Shown: in pieces, positions 42,001 through 53,100 of the stretch
How positions within the stretch are numbered: position 1 is the first letter of the stretch
Layout of the letters: every line of letters starts with the position of its first letter
Program-made: the position numbers and the translations under genes
The notes under the pieces: model-generated
Told to the model about the DNA's origin: nothing
The model's database searches: none
Seen by the model: only the letters and a program-made list of their open reading frames with translations
Assembly: GCA_902788605.1 (NCBI GenBank)
Contig: CADAKX010000013.1
Coordinates: 1 to 58,390 of the forward strand
Reading direction: 5' to 3'
Length of the DNA: 58,390 nt
Source of the DNA: an uncultured Prevotellaceae bacterium
Lineage (GTDB): Bacteria > Bacteroidota > Bacteroidia > Bacteroidales > Bacteroidaceae

Positions 42001-45000
42001 GACGCATCGTCAACATCTTCGGCGGCTGCTATGGTAACTACGACTATAGTGGCGATGCCTACTACAAGACGGTGAAGAAACCGTTCCTCGATAATGCCTT
42101 CGTCAACATCACCCCACGCAACCACGCCGACAACGAGATTAAGAACTACATCTTCGGTGCAGGTCTGGGACATGATGGCGAGCGCGACGGCGACGAGATG
42201 CAGAACCGCAGCTATATCCTCATCAATATTCCCGACGAACTGGAGAACTTCAAGCGTCTGCAGGTGTTTGGTGCCGGTTCCTACGACGGACTGGGTATGG
42301 GCGTCACGAAGTCAGTGGCCGACGATCCTGCCACAGCCGACAAGGCTTCGGCTATCATCGACCTGCTGCACGGTCAGATTGACGCCGTCTATGGTGCCAG
42401 CTTCAACGAGGGCATCACACGTCGTGCCATCGTCAATATCCCTGCCGGATCTACCATCAAACTCAATAATATCTTCGGTGGCGCCTATGGTCTGAGCAAC
42501 GACAAGCCCTGCGATGCCTACGAGGCCCACGTCAACTGGAGCAGCAATGCGGCACAGGTGAAGAATGCCATCTATGGCGGCAACAACAACGCCCGACGCA
42601 CACTTTATAGCTTTGTCAACATCAACAACACGGTCTATTCCGACAAGGATAAAAACTACCAGGCCACCATCTATGGTGCTGGCTATGGCGAGAACACCTG
42701 GTCGCAATACACCGAGGTGAACCTGAACAGGAATGCGGTTGTCAACGAGGTCTATGGTGGCGGCAATGCCGGCAAGGTGCTCAACAAGGAATCCGTGACA
42801 GCATGGAAGGCCACCGACAGCTCGCTATACACCAGTCTGCCTGAAGGTTATACCGACAATGGTCTGAACACCAGTCTAGTGACGGCCAACTCGCTGGGCA
42901 GTCGCACCAATACCAACGTCAATATCCATCGCGATGCCACGGTTACCGGTTACTGCTATGGCGGCGGTCTGGGCGAGACGGCTACGGTGAGTGGCACCAC
43001 CTTTATCGGACTACTGGGCGGCAAGGTTGTCAAGGACCTGTATGCCGGTGGTACCAGCGGTGCTGTGATGAACGCCTATGAGGCCAAGAACGCCACCACC
43101 TTTACGGCCAAGACCAATGCCTATATTCTTGGTGGCAGCGTGCGCAATGTCTATGGCGGCGGATGGAAAGGCAGCGTGGGTAAACACGTAGGTGCCATCT
43201 CTGCCGACCCCAGTACAGATATCGATGGCGAGACCAATGTGGTGATAGGCATCCGTCAGGAGCAGGCTGGCAACTTTGCCGACTTCGGTTTCTATTGCGG
43301 CGTGCCCACCATCGAGCGTAACGTCTATAGTGGTGGCGAGGGCGGTGCTGTCTTCGGAACAGCCAACCTCACCATCAACAACGGCTATATCGGCTACGTC
43401 TATCACCCGGGATGGCAAGACGATCCTGCCACCGAGTGGAACGAGCACTACGAAGAGAAGCTTCACGACGAGACCTGGACCGACCACGTGGGTCATAACC
43501 GTCTGGTGGGTAGCGGAAACGCCTTTGGTGGCGGCTATATCGACAACAGTAGTGTGGACTATACGAACATCAAGATATATGGCGGCTTCATTCGTAACAG
43601 TGTCTTTGGTGGCGGTGAGATTGCAGCCATCGGACGAGGTACGGTGACAGCCTCTGGCTACGAGAACAGCGAACGTACGCTGGACTGCATCTATAAATAT
43701 GGTAAGACGCACATCGAGATCTATCATGGTCACGTGATGCGCGACGTCTATGGCGGCGGTAAGGGCTACAACAACCTGGGTGAGACAGGTTCGCTCTATA
43801 CCGACGGCTACGTGTTCGGACAAACAGAAGTGTTTATCCGCGGTGGCGAGATTGGCACACCAGAGAACTATGAGGAGGGCTATGGCAACGTATTCGGTGG
43901 CGGCGATATCGGCTATGTCTATGGCATCGGCAAGAAATCGACCCTGAGCACAGACTCACCCGGACGTTATTACTACACGACAACCGGTGCAAACGATGCC
44001 CCCTGGACCGAGGACTGCAAGGTGGTGGTAGAACCCTACGCTCAGGTACTCTCACCCAGCGGTGTGACCATCGATGGCACGTCCTACAACCAGTATGACT
44101 ATGTGCCTACCGACAAGTTGAACAAGCTGAAAGGCAAGACCGATGTCACGGATGGACCAAAGTGGGCCGCACTCGATGACCGCGGTGTCATCATTCGCAA
44201 TGCCGTGTTTGCCGGCGGTAATGTGGCTGTGGGTAGTGACAAGGTATATGCCAACACCGTCACCGTCTTCGGCAACGCCACAGCTGCCCTGCGCGATATT
44301 TATCGCCGTGATCTCATCACTATCGGTACCGAACATATCGGTGGATTGTATGGCGGCGGCAACCTCTCGTTGGTTGACGGCTATCGTGAGTTGCACGTCT
44401 CGAACTACGGCACCGACTACTACGGACTGAAGCAGAGTATCGAGATGGACGAATATAACTCGCTGACCGACCGCGAGCGTGCCTACTTCCGTTTGCGCTT
44501 TACCTGTAAGAGAGCCTTTGATGGCGGTAAGGACGAAGAGGGTATCACCTATGCCGGCCATCAGGTAGGTGACCAAATCTATGAGGACGAATACAATGAT
44601 CTGCCCGACTTGTACAAGACTGTGGGCGAGAAGGATGTAGACGACGGTACCTACTGGTATCAGGACGGTTTCTGTTCTATCTATGCCGGACGTCTGCTGA
44701 ACACTATCCAGCGCGCCGACTTCGTGGGCGTGTTCGGAAGTCGTATGGTGCTGCAAGGCGCTCGCGACCGTGTGACTTCGGTACTCGACTACAACCGCTA
44801 CACCATCAACCGCGTAGGTGAGCTCACGCTGATGAAGGTCAACTCGCCTGCCGGTGAGACCGACGATACCAACAAACGACACGGCAATTATTTCGGTATC
44901 TATAGCACGGTGCACTATCTGGGCAACCTGACCAGCGACGTACGTATGGACGACGTACGTACATCGAACACCAGCGATACCGACGACCATACCACCTACT

Positions 45001-48000
45001 ATCAGTGGAAGGCCGCCAACCCCAACAGTCGTAAGCGCAACACCGCTACCTGTCACAATGAGGTGGCATTGGCATCGGGTGTGTTCCTCGAACTGACCAC
45101 CGAGAAGAGTACCGCAGAGCATAAAGACTTCGGATATATCACAGGTGTCATCGAACTCGACCTGATGAACGCTAAGGCCGACGAAGTGGGTGGTGGCTAT
45201 GTGTATGCGAAGAACGAGCACGGCACGCGCGAAGAAGTGGATTATCAAATGGTGACACTATCTGACTACAACGACGATGCCCGTTCATATAAGATGTATA
45301 CCTATCGTCATACAACGGCATCAGACCTGCAGCAGATTCAGACCTCGGGTAACTTCATCCACGACAGTAAGAAGATTATCATCGACGACTGTTATCCGCA
45401 CAACCTGGAATATACGCCTGGCACGGAGAAATACTCTGAGGCCCACTACTGGTTCGTGAAGGGTTCTATCTATATCTACGACCAGGTGATCTCGGCCTAT
45501 ACGGGTTCGCCTACGGCCTACACCCGCGAGCAGATTATCCCGTTGACCATCACCGCCAACTCAAATGGCAAGCTGAAGCTCATCGACGTGAAGCCAAACC
45601 TCTATGCCTACTACGAGAACTTCAACGCAAAGACCGTCATCGGCGAGGATGGCATCAAGGTGGGTAGCAACAGCACCACCTATATGCTCAACGACGTCAT
45701 CAGCTATTGGGATTGGAGTCAGCTCAATGAAGCCGAAAAGAATCTCTTCGTGCCCGAGACGATGGTCAGCGTAGCAGAGTGCTCGTATCTCGTTGGCGAG
45801 ACCGTGACGAGCAAGGCGGAGGGCACGGTGATGCTACCCGCCGACTACACCACGTTCAAGAACTCACTCCCAACAAAGGTGATTGACGGCAAGAACGTAC
45901 ACTATGTACACGACGTGAAGAAGAACATCGATGTGGATGTGGACGACATCTTCCATCCCTCTAACAACGTCAGCCATAACACGGGCTACGTGGTTAACTT
46001 CAAGATGGACACACCGCCGGACTGGAACGACTGGTACACACCCAAGACTGGTGCTGCCACGAAGATCAGTACTGCCTCCTACGAAGCACTGAGCGATGCC
46101 GAAAAGGCAAATTATAAGTTCGGTCCCACCTATCAGACCTCAGAGGCTGGCGTCTATGGCCAACGTCTCTACGACGAGGGCGAGATTATCCCGAAGGCCA
46201 CCGTTGATGCCTATACCGACCCAGGTACCGACGACCAGGCTCCAGTGTCAAGAGCCTATATCACCAAGGAGTCCGTCACCTATACCTACAACGGACAAAT
46301 AAAGACGGTGAATCCGGGCACAGCCATCTCTGAGACGGAATATACCGCTCTGCAGACCCAGGCTCCCGCTGCCTACGCGAAGTTCAAGGCTGCCAAGATG
46401 TGTATCGGTACGCTGGAACTGAACGAGGAAAACTACATCATCTATGGCGACCTGCTCAACGATGATATGGTGAATGACTTGGCTGCAGCATTTGATGGTG
46501 TCACCGCTAACGACATCAACCGCGTGCTCACCGAGGCCTATATCTGTGAGGCCAAGGGTCTCTATGGCGGCACCAGCTACGAAACGGGGGTCAACTACAG
46601 CGCCCTGGAGGGTTGGGCTGCGCTGACCTCTGCCGACCGTGCCAAGAACAAGTTTACCTTCAACGGCGACGGCTTCGACATCCTCTCTGACCCATACTAT
46701 CAGGGTGAACCCACACGTTATGGTCATCCCTACGACCAGGCACAGTCTGTGGAATATACCGCCGTCTATAATAGCGACAGCCCGATAACGGGAACGATTT
46801 ACGGTGATATCAGCAAGGGCCGTACACTCACACGACTGGAATATGAGGCATTGACAAACGAGAAGAACCACTATACCCCTGTGACGGTGACCACAACAGC
46901 TGCCGACGGCGACGACTACTATATAGCCAAGGTGGCCTTCTCACGCGGCAACATGGCCTACGCCAAGGGTCAGGTCATCAACTCGGGTACCTACCGCGCC
47001 CTGTCGGCACAGGAGCGCAACGACTGGGTAACCGTCATCCGCTTCACCAACCGTAGTTCCGACGACAAGACCTACTATTATTGTCGTGAGGACTACACGG
47101 GCTCAACCTCCGTCATCAACCGAGAGAAAGAAGGTGAGGTACTGGATGCCACAGAGAACGGCTCGGGCACCTCGGTACAAGAAGGCTGGGTCATCGATGC
47201 CGCTAACTATGCCGAGCTAATTAACCAGCAGCACGGCTTCCTCATCAAGGGTTATGAGCCCACGGAGCAGACCACGCTCTATGTGAGTCGTGAAAGCAAT
47301 ATCCACGACCTGACGAAGGAGAAGATTATCACCGTCATCTATCAGTACACCTATAACGAGGGTGACGAATCTGGCGAGAGTGTCAGTCTGATGAACGAGC
47401 TCCACATCGTCAACATCCACCTGAAGTTTGAGAGTGGTGCACCAATCATCGACCAGCTGCTGCCTCCATCGACCGTATTGCCGGGAACTACCGTGGGCAT
47501 GAACCAGCCCAAGGTGACACCGGGTGCCTATGAGTTGATTGGTGGTGGCTGGGAAATCTACGACAACCCCACCGATGCCGAGTTCCATCGCAATGGTGTG
47601 ACCTACCGCAACAACGAGACACCGATGTACTGGTATCAGGACGGCTACTATGTAGCCTACTATGCCAAGAGTTATGTCGGCAAGACTTACTCGAACCCCG
47701 TGCAGTTCAGCGTGGCCAACTACCACGACTTGAAGAAGGTGATGGATGATAAGGACCACCATTACTATATTGACCGCGACGACGTGAAACGCGAGCCGAA
47801 GATTTACATCAACGACTATAGCACCGATGGTGTCAACGGTCTCGACCTGCTTGCCGACCTCTTCAACCTGAGTCACGGCACAGAGCTGACGGGTCACGAG
47901 CCACTGAATGACTATGTAAAGGACTGCGAGAACCTGGAGATCTTTATGCACGCCAACATCGACCATAGCGGCAGCACCTGGACGCCTATTGCCAACAATG

Positions 48001-50156
48001 CCAACGAGTGCTTCGGCGGCACCCTGCATGGCGACGGCTATACCATCAGTGGTCTCGACCACTCGCTGTTCAACCACCTCTGTGGCGATGTCTATAACCT
48101 CGGCGTCACGGGTTCGTTTACTGGAGCCGGTATTGCCGAGACAGGTTCTGGCTATATGGAGAACTGCTGGATATGGACCACCGGCACACCTGTATCGGGT
48201 GTCAAGGCCGTCTTCGGCAATCCTTCACGTGGCGAGGGAACGCAGCTCGTCAACTGCTACTATCCCGCAGGCAACGCCTATAGCGAAACCAGTCATCCTC
48301 GCGGCAATGCCACGAAGATGCCCGAGAAGTCGTTCTACAACGGTGAGGTGACCTACGACCTCAACGGCTTCTATCTGAAAGACCGTTACGACCGCAACAG
48401 GACAAGTGGCGAGGCCATCAACGACCCATACGTTAGGACTCGTTTCAGCGATGGAGACTTCGTCTATGCCAACGGCACGATACCCGACGACATGGATGAA
48501 CGCTATTCCGAGACGAGCGGGACATACACGCCTATCTGGCCCGACGACTATCTGTTCTTCGGTCAGGCGCTGAACTACAACCATCTCGAGGACTTGGCCT
48601 ACCAGCAACTGCCGTCGCATATCATCAAGGAGGGTAATCTGGTGAAGACATCGGCAGAGGGCAACCGCGTGCTCCGTGCACCAGCCTACTATCGCAGCAG
48701 CGCCATGAAGACGGCCTACTTCAACCCGTATGCTGTCTTTGCACAGAGCAAGAAGAACGAGCCCGCCATCGAGGCCTACAAGGATATGACTGCCATCGAC
48801 TTCACAGGCAGCAATACCAACAACGACGGTGTGTTCTATCCACCATTGCTCGACGACTGCGGCCTGACGGGTCTGGTGAATGTCGACCTGACCAAGAACC
48901 TGCTGGTCTATACGCCTGCTGAGGGTCAGACAGCCTCCGTGGTAGGCAACTACCTGCAAGAGGAAGCCTATGCCGAGACCAACGCGACCTACCGCACCGT
49001 AGGTCTGCAGGACAACCTGCGTGTTCACGGTCACTGGGTGAAGAAGGTGGGCAACAGCTTCATTGCACCGCTCGACCATTCACTCGTAGACAAGCAGGAC
49101 TTCAACGCACCTATCAGCTATACGTTTGCCGATGACCGCCGCATGTGGTATCAGCGCACACCCGAGGTCTTTGCTGACCAGGAGAATGGCTGGGAAGGCG
49201 TCTGCCTGCCGTTTACCGTCGAGTTGGTCACCACCCAGCAAAAGGGCGAGATTACGCACTTCAGCCAGAACAGCATCAAGGGACACGAATACTGGCTGCG
49301 CGAGTTTGGCGATATCGACGCTACATCCGACCCAGCCGTGGCTGACTTCCCCTTCCCGGCAGAAAGCAACAGCGATCCCGCCAAGACGGTGGAGAACACC
49401 TTCCTATGGGATTACTATTACGAGTCGGTGGTAGGTCACAACCATCAGGACATGAACAACGAAGTCTATCAGACCTATTATAATCAGGCGCGCACGTATG
49501 AGCACTATCCACGAATGAAGAACGGAACGCCCTATATCATTGGTTTCCCAGGCGCGCTCTACAATGAGTTTGACCTCAGCGGCACATTCCTGCCAACGAC
49601 GACGGCCCTGCCTGCACCCGAAAAGCTCAACAAGCAATACGTCACCTTCGTTTCGGAAGAGGGTGCCACCATAGGCGTCAGCGACAGCGAGATGACAGGC
49701 GCAGAGCAGACCCACGGCAACAACAAGTACACCTTCAAGCCCAACTATCTGAACAGGCAGCTGGCCACGGGCGAAGGCTACTATACGATGTCGGCCGAAG
49801 GCAATAAGTTCAACAGCGTGAGCAGTTCTCCCATTGAGTTGTCGGCCTTCCGTCCTTACTTCCATCAGACCAGCGGTTCACAAGCCCGTCGCGCCATTGT
49901 CTTCTCGATGGAACAGTCGGAAATGTATGGCGAGGAGCCTAACGATGATATCGACGATCCCGGTCGTCTGCTGATTTCGGTAAGAAACAAGCACATCATC
50001 GTGTCGTCCACCCTACCCTCGGCAACGCCTGTGGTCATTGTGAATGCGGCTGGTCAGACCATCGCCACCTTTACCATAGAGCCAGGCGAGACCATCGAAC
50101 GTCGTGCCAATACCGGCGTCTATATCGTTAACAAGAAAAAGGTAATCGTAAGATGA
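39078..50156 (+). CDS. giant secreted VYGGGN-repeat protein, 3,692 residues
   Basis: I know no named family. It starts at TTG 39078 directly before a signal peptide (KKKEIIISILALCTASAVQA); a stop codon lies in frame just upstream, so no other start fits. Residues about 27-1780 hold about 38 units, each ending in a [VI][YF]GGG-type motif (NVYGGGNEG, NIYGGNDLG, DVYGGGKG), often preceded by TxVxIxGG; this looks like a beta-solenoid or beta-helix. Residues about 1790-2760 contain a second, looser repeat (EYNSLTDRERAYF, SYEALSDAEKANY, TYRALSAQERNDW). A GLUG-like region (about 2950-3090) follows. The last 60 residues, from LLISVRNKHIIVSSTLPSAT to GVYIVNKKKVIVR, resemble a type IX secretion C-terminal domain. 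It is in the fimbrillin operon and overlaps the next giant gene by 4 bp. Probably a surface adhesin. Confidence 0.85.
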   Translation: MKKKEIIISILALCTASAVQAQITIGGNVYGGGNEGDLTGGTEVVVCAGDIQGNVYGGARQANVGGSTFVNIDGEHMSGDILINCVYGGNDIAGTIGTSNALPTHLKQAATNGIDKTYNAFVMSTKERTVTTVENEQTITTQPYKIYLGQLFGGGNGDYDYTSDNSPYKGMTRPELGKTYLEILGGSCVLLYGGGNNVTVTEATDICIDNPSAITNHIYERDANGNEILSKPKLTDARLKAMGVYQLGGAGEDVANSPDYQFSRVFGGNNKAPMAIRPTWHLKRGIIRNLFSGGNQGAMTHENGIVMTIESENVEVKNVYGGCRMADVNPARNNIHSETINGIYYPGGYAARLYITAGNITNVYGGNDISGTVYGGNVVGIHCDIHGDVYGGGNGSYPYTDNAKFKRTKENADQEPVILYGDFYYNPDEVLTNAGLSVPSDPGMKSAKALTEFRPHAESVSIYISGTDENHPVIVEGAVYCGGNSATLRSSSTTSTAELKIGSYAWIEDMFLGSNGANMITEDVLKRLAQSVTVDEENYDFSQMDLTKAAQFEEYMKGCEMDVKPDVLFVNTERDDPTNYEEYTSYFGSFYCGGNVGSVRTNGLNNITFNHKVIIFEKLVGGSNKANVPATQYNAAYNGGLLGDPDTNGNKLQFNLSGLKLQPKRWKDETNKHLGLEWNIFQGDAKDITDVSTLALGKSSANDLSRRLKGACVYGGCYESGHVEGNVVINLNGTLVDVDGTYGVFDSVEEDANGEPVVDANGKYTITARRSGVINLEQGLDKRSVACNVFGGGYGENSEIWGSTTINLNEGYAFQVYGGGEKGIVGKKNSEGNYVYDADYSTTINLHGERPGQVGHFDDLVECEYVYGGGLEGLVCGDTHVNLGNCRVFQSFGGACIADILGHTETHIGRAGLGTDGNPILGFPYMRDNIYGGNDLGGHILGKANFADYVLPATRSMIHSTDVLEASAYVGFLQGRIVNIFGGCYGNYDYSGDAYYKTVKKPFLDNAFVNITPRNHADNEIKNYIFGAGLGHDGERDGDEMQNRSYILINIPDELENFKRLQVFGAGSYDGLGMGVTKSVADDPATADKASAIIDLLHGQIDAVYGASFNEGITRRAIVNIPAGSTIKLNNIFGGAYGLSNDKPCDAYEAHVNWSSNAAQVKNAIYGGNNNARRTLYSFVNINNTVYSDKDKNYQATIYGAGYGENTWSQYTEVNLNRNAVVNEVYGGGNAGKVLNKESVTAWKATDSSLYTSLPEGYTDNGLNTSLVTANSLGSRTNTNVNIHRDATVTGYCYGGGLGETATVSGTTFIGLLGGKVVKDLYAGGTSGAVMNAYEAKNATTFTAKTNAYILGGSVRNVYGGGWKGSVGKHVGAISADPSTDIDGETNVVIGIRQEQAGNFADFGFYCGVPTIERNVYSGGEGGAVFGTANLTINNGYIGYVYHPGWQDDPATEWNEHYEEKLHDETWTDHVGHNRLVGSGNAFGGGYIDNSSVDYTNIKIYGGFIRNSVFGGGEIAAIGRGTVTASGYENSERTLDCIYKYGKTHIEIYHGHVMRDVYGGGKGYNNLGETGSLYTDGYVFGQTEVFIRGGEIGTPENYEEGYGNVFGGGDIGYVYGIGKKSTLSTDSPGRYYYTTTGANDAPWTEDCKVVVEPYAQVLSPSGVTIDGTSYNQYDYVPTDKLNKLKGKTDVTDGPKWAALDDRGVIIRNAVFAGGNVAVGSDKVYANTVTVFGNATAALRDIYRRDLITIGTEHIGGLYGGGNLSLVDGYRELHVSNYGTDYYGLKQSIEMDEYNSLTDRERAYFRLRFTCKRAFDGGKDEEGITYAGHQVGDQIYEDEYNDLPDLYKTVGEKDVDDGTYWYQDGFCSIYAGRLLNTIQRADFVGVFGSRMVLQGARDRVTSVLDYNRYTINRVGELTLMKVNSPAGETDDTNKRHGNYFGIYSTVHYLGNLTSDVRMDDVRTSNTSDTDDHTTYYQWKAANPNSRKRNTATCHNEVALASGVFLELTTEKSTAEHKDFGYITGVIELDLMNAKADEVGGGYVYAKNEHGTREEVDYQMVTLSDYNDDARSYKMYTYRHTTASDLQQIQTSGNFIHDSKKIIIDDCYPHNLEYTPGTEKYSEAHYWFVKGSIYIYDQVISAYTGSPTAYTREQIIPLTITANSNGKLKLIDVKPNLYAYYENFNAKTVIGEDGIKVGSNSTTYMLNDVISYWDWSQLNEAEKNLFVPETMVSVAECSYLVGETVTSKAEGTVMLPADYTTFKNSLPTKVIDGKNVHYVHDVKKNIDVDVDDIFHPSNNVSHNTGYVVNFKMDTPPDWNDWYTPKTGAATKISTASYEALSDAEKANYKFGPTYQTSEAGVYGQRLYDEGEIIPKATVDAYTDPGTDDQAPVSRAYITKESVTYTYNGQIKTVNPGTAISETEYTALQTQAPAAYAKFKAAKMCIGTLELNEENYIIYGDLLNDDMVNDLAAAFDGVTANDINRVLTEAYICEAKGLYGGTSYETGVNYSALEGWAALTSADRAKNKFTFNGDGFDILSDPYYQGEPTRYGHPYDQAQSVEYTAVYNSDSPITGTIYGDISKGRTLTRLEYEALTNEKNHYTPVTVTTTAADGDDYYIAKVAFSRGNMAYAKGQVINSGTYRALSAQERNDWVTVIRFTNRSSDDKTYYYCREDYTGSTSVINREKEGEVLDATENGSGTSVQEGWVIDAANYAELINQQHGFLIKGYEPTEQTTLYVSRESNIHDLTKEKIITVIYQYTYNEGDESGESVSLMNELHIVNIHLKFESGAPIIDQLLPPSTVLPGTTVGMNQPKVTPGAYELIGGGWEIYDNPTDAEFHRNGVTYRNNETPMYWYQDGYYVAYYAKSYVGKTYSNPVQFSVANYHDLKKVMDDKDHHYYIDRDDVKREPKIYINDYSTDGVNGLDLLADLFNLSHGTELTGHEPLNDYVKDCENLEIFMHANIDHSGSTWTPIANNANECFGGTLHGDGYTISGLDHSLFNHLCGDVYNLGVTGSFTGAGIAETGSGYMENCWIWTTGTPVSGVKAVFGNPSRGEGTQLVNCYYPAGNAYSETSHPRGNATKMPEKSFYNGEVTYDLNGFYLKDRYDRNRTSGEAINDPYVRTRFSDGDFVYANGTIPDDMDERYSETSGTYTPIWPDDYLFFGQALNYNHLEDLAYQQLPSHIIKEGNLVKTSAEGNRVLRAPAYYRSSAMKTAYFNPYAVFAQSKKNEPAIEAYKDMTAIDFTGSNTNNDGVFYPPLLDDCGLTGLVNVDLTKNLLVYTPAEGQTASVVGNYLQEEAYAETNATYRTVGLQDNLRVHGHWVKKVGNSFIAPLDHSLVDKQDFNAPISYTFADDRRMWYQRTPEVFADQENGWEGVCLPFTVELVTTQQKGEITHFSQNSIKGHEYWLREFGDIDATSDPAVADFPFPAESNSDPAKTVENTFLWDYYYESVVGHNHQDMNNEVYQTYYNQARTYEHYPRMKNGTPYIIGFPGALYNEFDLSGTFLPTTTALPAPEKLNKQYVTFVSEEGATIGVSDSEMTGAEQTHGNNKYTFKPNYLNRQLATGEGYYTMSAEGNKFNSVSSSPIELSAFRPYFHQTSGSQARRAIVFSMEQSEMYGEEPNDDIDDPGRLLISVRNKHIIVSSTLPSATPVVIVNAAGQTIATFTIEPGETIERRANTGVYIVNKKKVIVR

Positions 50157-53100
50157 ATAAGATAAAAAACATAGCAAGACATTTATCACTACTCTTCATG
50201 CTGCTGATTTCATCGGTGGCGTGGGGACAGGATGACATTTCAGGTGTTTACTATATAGCTAACAATGCGGATTACGACTCCGCTAAACCAAATGGCAACT
50301 GGTATCTGGTACCTGCAAAGGATCCTCAGCAAACTCACTACGCTGATGCCTATTTCCATAATGAGTTTTGTAATAAGAAGGGTAGCGGAGATTATACTGG
50401 CGATAATTATGGTGACCCAGAACAGCCTTTCCTGACAACCTTTAATACGAAACAGGACAATAACTCTGTATGGGTTATCAGTAAGACTGGTGATTATTAT
50501 TATCTCATTCACGCTATCACAGGTAAGTACGTGGTTTATGAACCTCCTTATAAAGAAGCGCAGAATCGAAAATCCATGCATTTGCTGACAACAGCCAATC
50601 TTGGTGATAATGCGAAGTTTGAGATAACAGGTTCAGGTGATTATAACTTCCGTCCTCAAAACGTAAAAACTGACAATCGCTTTTTTAATCCGGCAGGTAG
50701 TAACCAAAATAAATATTATGGTACCAGTACTTATTTACATCTCGGTATGGTTGGATTATATAAAGATAATACTGGTAGCTCTTTATGGGAATTAGAGCCT
50801 GCTTTATTGCCTGCCCCAACCATCACTTACGATGCTGAGGCAAACACCTTTACCATCAGCTACGATCTGTTGCCAAAGGGTTATTCCATTCGCTATACCA
50901 AGGATGGCAGTACACCTACTGTTGAAGGAGGAAACACTACCCATACTTATGATGGCAATCCAGTTGAGGTAACAGGCGGCTATACTGTAAATGCCGTGGT
51001 GGTACGCTATGGGTTGGTGTTGACAGAAATGGCATCAACCAGAGTGGGCAAACCTGAAGGTCCTACCATTACTCCTTCTGCAGACTGTTCCAACAAGATC
51101 ACTATCACGGCAGAAGCTGGCTCCGAGGTTTACTATACCCTTGACGGCACAGAGCCTGACAAGAATAGCCACCCCTATCTCTATCCCTTTGTCCAGAACG
51201 AGAATACCACCATCAAGGCTGTATCTTATAAAGGAAGTGTCAAATCGGATGTTTCGACATTGAACTACGTGTCGCAATATACTGCAAAGCCTACGATTAA
51301 GAAGAATGGCATGACTATCACTATGACAAGCAATGGCAGCATCTATTACACCACAGACAGTTCTACCCCCACTACGAATTCAACGCCATACACAGGTCCC
51401 ATCACCCTTGAAAATGGCACCGGAGAAGTGACCTATCGAGCCATTGCAAAGGCTACCGACAAGGCTGCTTCCTGCGAGGAAGAACTGACTGTCGGTCTGG
51501 GCTATTTCATCAACAGCATCGATGATTTGAATGACATTGACTCACATCTGGACGAAAGGTGTATCCTGACTGCAGATATCGATGCCAGCAGTCTTTCCGC
51601 CAGCATCAGTGGTTTTACGGGCATCTTTGATGGCGACTACCACGTCATCAGCGGATTGACTAAACCGTTGTTTACAGGCATTAATAATGGTACAGTGAGA
51701 AATGTCTTCCTACGTCAGGTGCATATCAACCAAAGTGGTCCCGTAGGCGCAATTACGGATGTGGCCAATGGCTATACACGAATATACAACTGTGGTATCT
51801 TGCCCAACGACAACACCTTCTCGCCTCGCAGAAGACAACCATCTCTGTCCAGTTCAGACAGCTATTGTGGTAGCCTGGTGGGATGGTTGAAAGACAATTC
51901 GCGTGTCGTCAACTGCTTCAGCTATGCCAACATCAATGGAGGTACCGACGTGGCTGGTATCGTTGGACATAATGACTTTGCTTCAACCGCTAAGGAAGAA
52001 AATGGCTTTTACACGGAACTGAAGACTGCCGTAGTGAACTGTATGTTCTATGGAAACATCACTTCGGGAACAAACAGGTGGCCGGTATATGGCGGCGAGA
52101 AGATGCTGAACACTGGCGCTACAGGTATCAATAACTATGACTATTATCGTGTAGAAGCCAATTTGGGATTGACAGACAACAATCACTTTAACTGTTCTTT
52201 CCCTGTCAAGGAGGAATACCTCACAAAATATGAATACTATCGCTATCTGCTCAACTCCAATCGTGAGTTGTGTGGCTGGTGGGTGAAGTCGGATGTGGCA
52301 CCCAGCACGCTGTCTGTTGCCGCTGTTCAGGCCATTGATAAAGATGCCTCGCTGATGGGCAAGTGGGTGCTCGACCCATCTATAGCCCCCTATCCCATTT
52401 TAAAACCCGCTGGCTACTACGCTTCTGCCATCAATCAAGACCCTGTCAAGCGTATTGACCCTGATACCAAGCAATGGGTGGACCGCCAATTGCTAACCCG
52501 AAATGACCTGATTGCCAAGGAGTCGCCCAAGACGGATGGCCAGACTTATGGCAAGTTGAGAGTTTATATCAAAGGCGGCGACAATCATGGAGGTTCTACC
52601 TATAAGGACATCCCCATCACGGCAATGGATACCATCAACAACGATTTCTGCTATGGAAAAATCCAGTTGCCTTACTATAACGAGGTGTTTGGTGATCCTA
52701 ATGGCGATACCTGGAGCGAGAAGTATGCTGACAACTATACCAATATGGTTGTCACCGGATGGGATATTACAGGTGTATCAGGTGGAACCCCAGGAACATT
52801 TACTAAAAACTGGCAATACGGCTATAATTTTGCCGACCGCAAGTGCACTGACAAAGACAAGGAGCGTCTCTTCGCACAAGGTGGATATTACTATGTGCCC
52901 GATGGTGTTAAAAGCATTACCATCACAGCACATTGGGCAACAGCCACCTACATTGACAATACCGACCACAGTTACGACCGAGTCTATTTCTCAGATGGTG
53001 ATCCAAGCCAATATGGAGCAAAAGCGGGTGTTCACTTTGCACCTGCGGGCTACCGTACCGCTCCTGGAGACCTGACGGTGAATAATGGTACCATCTCAAG

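Noticed and set aside
39276-49865. Many long open frames on the minus strand opposite the giant gene
   Set aside because: They mirror the codon bias of the repeat-rich plus-strand gene, have low-complexity Val/Ile/Gly-rich content with no domain, no signal peptide logic and no promoters.
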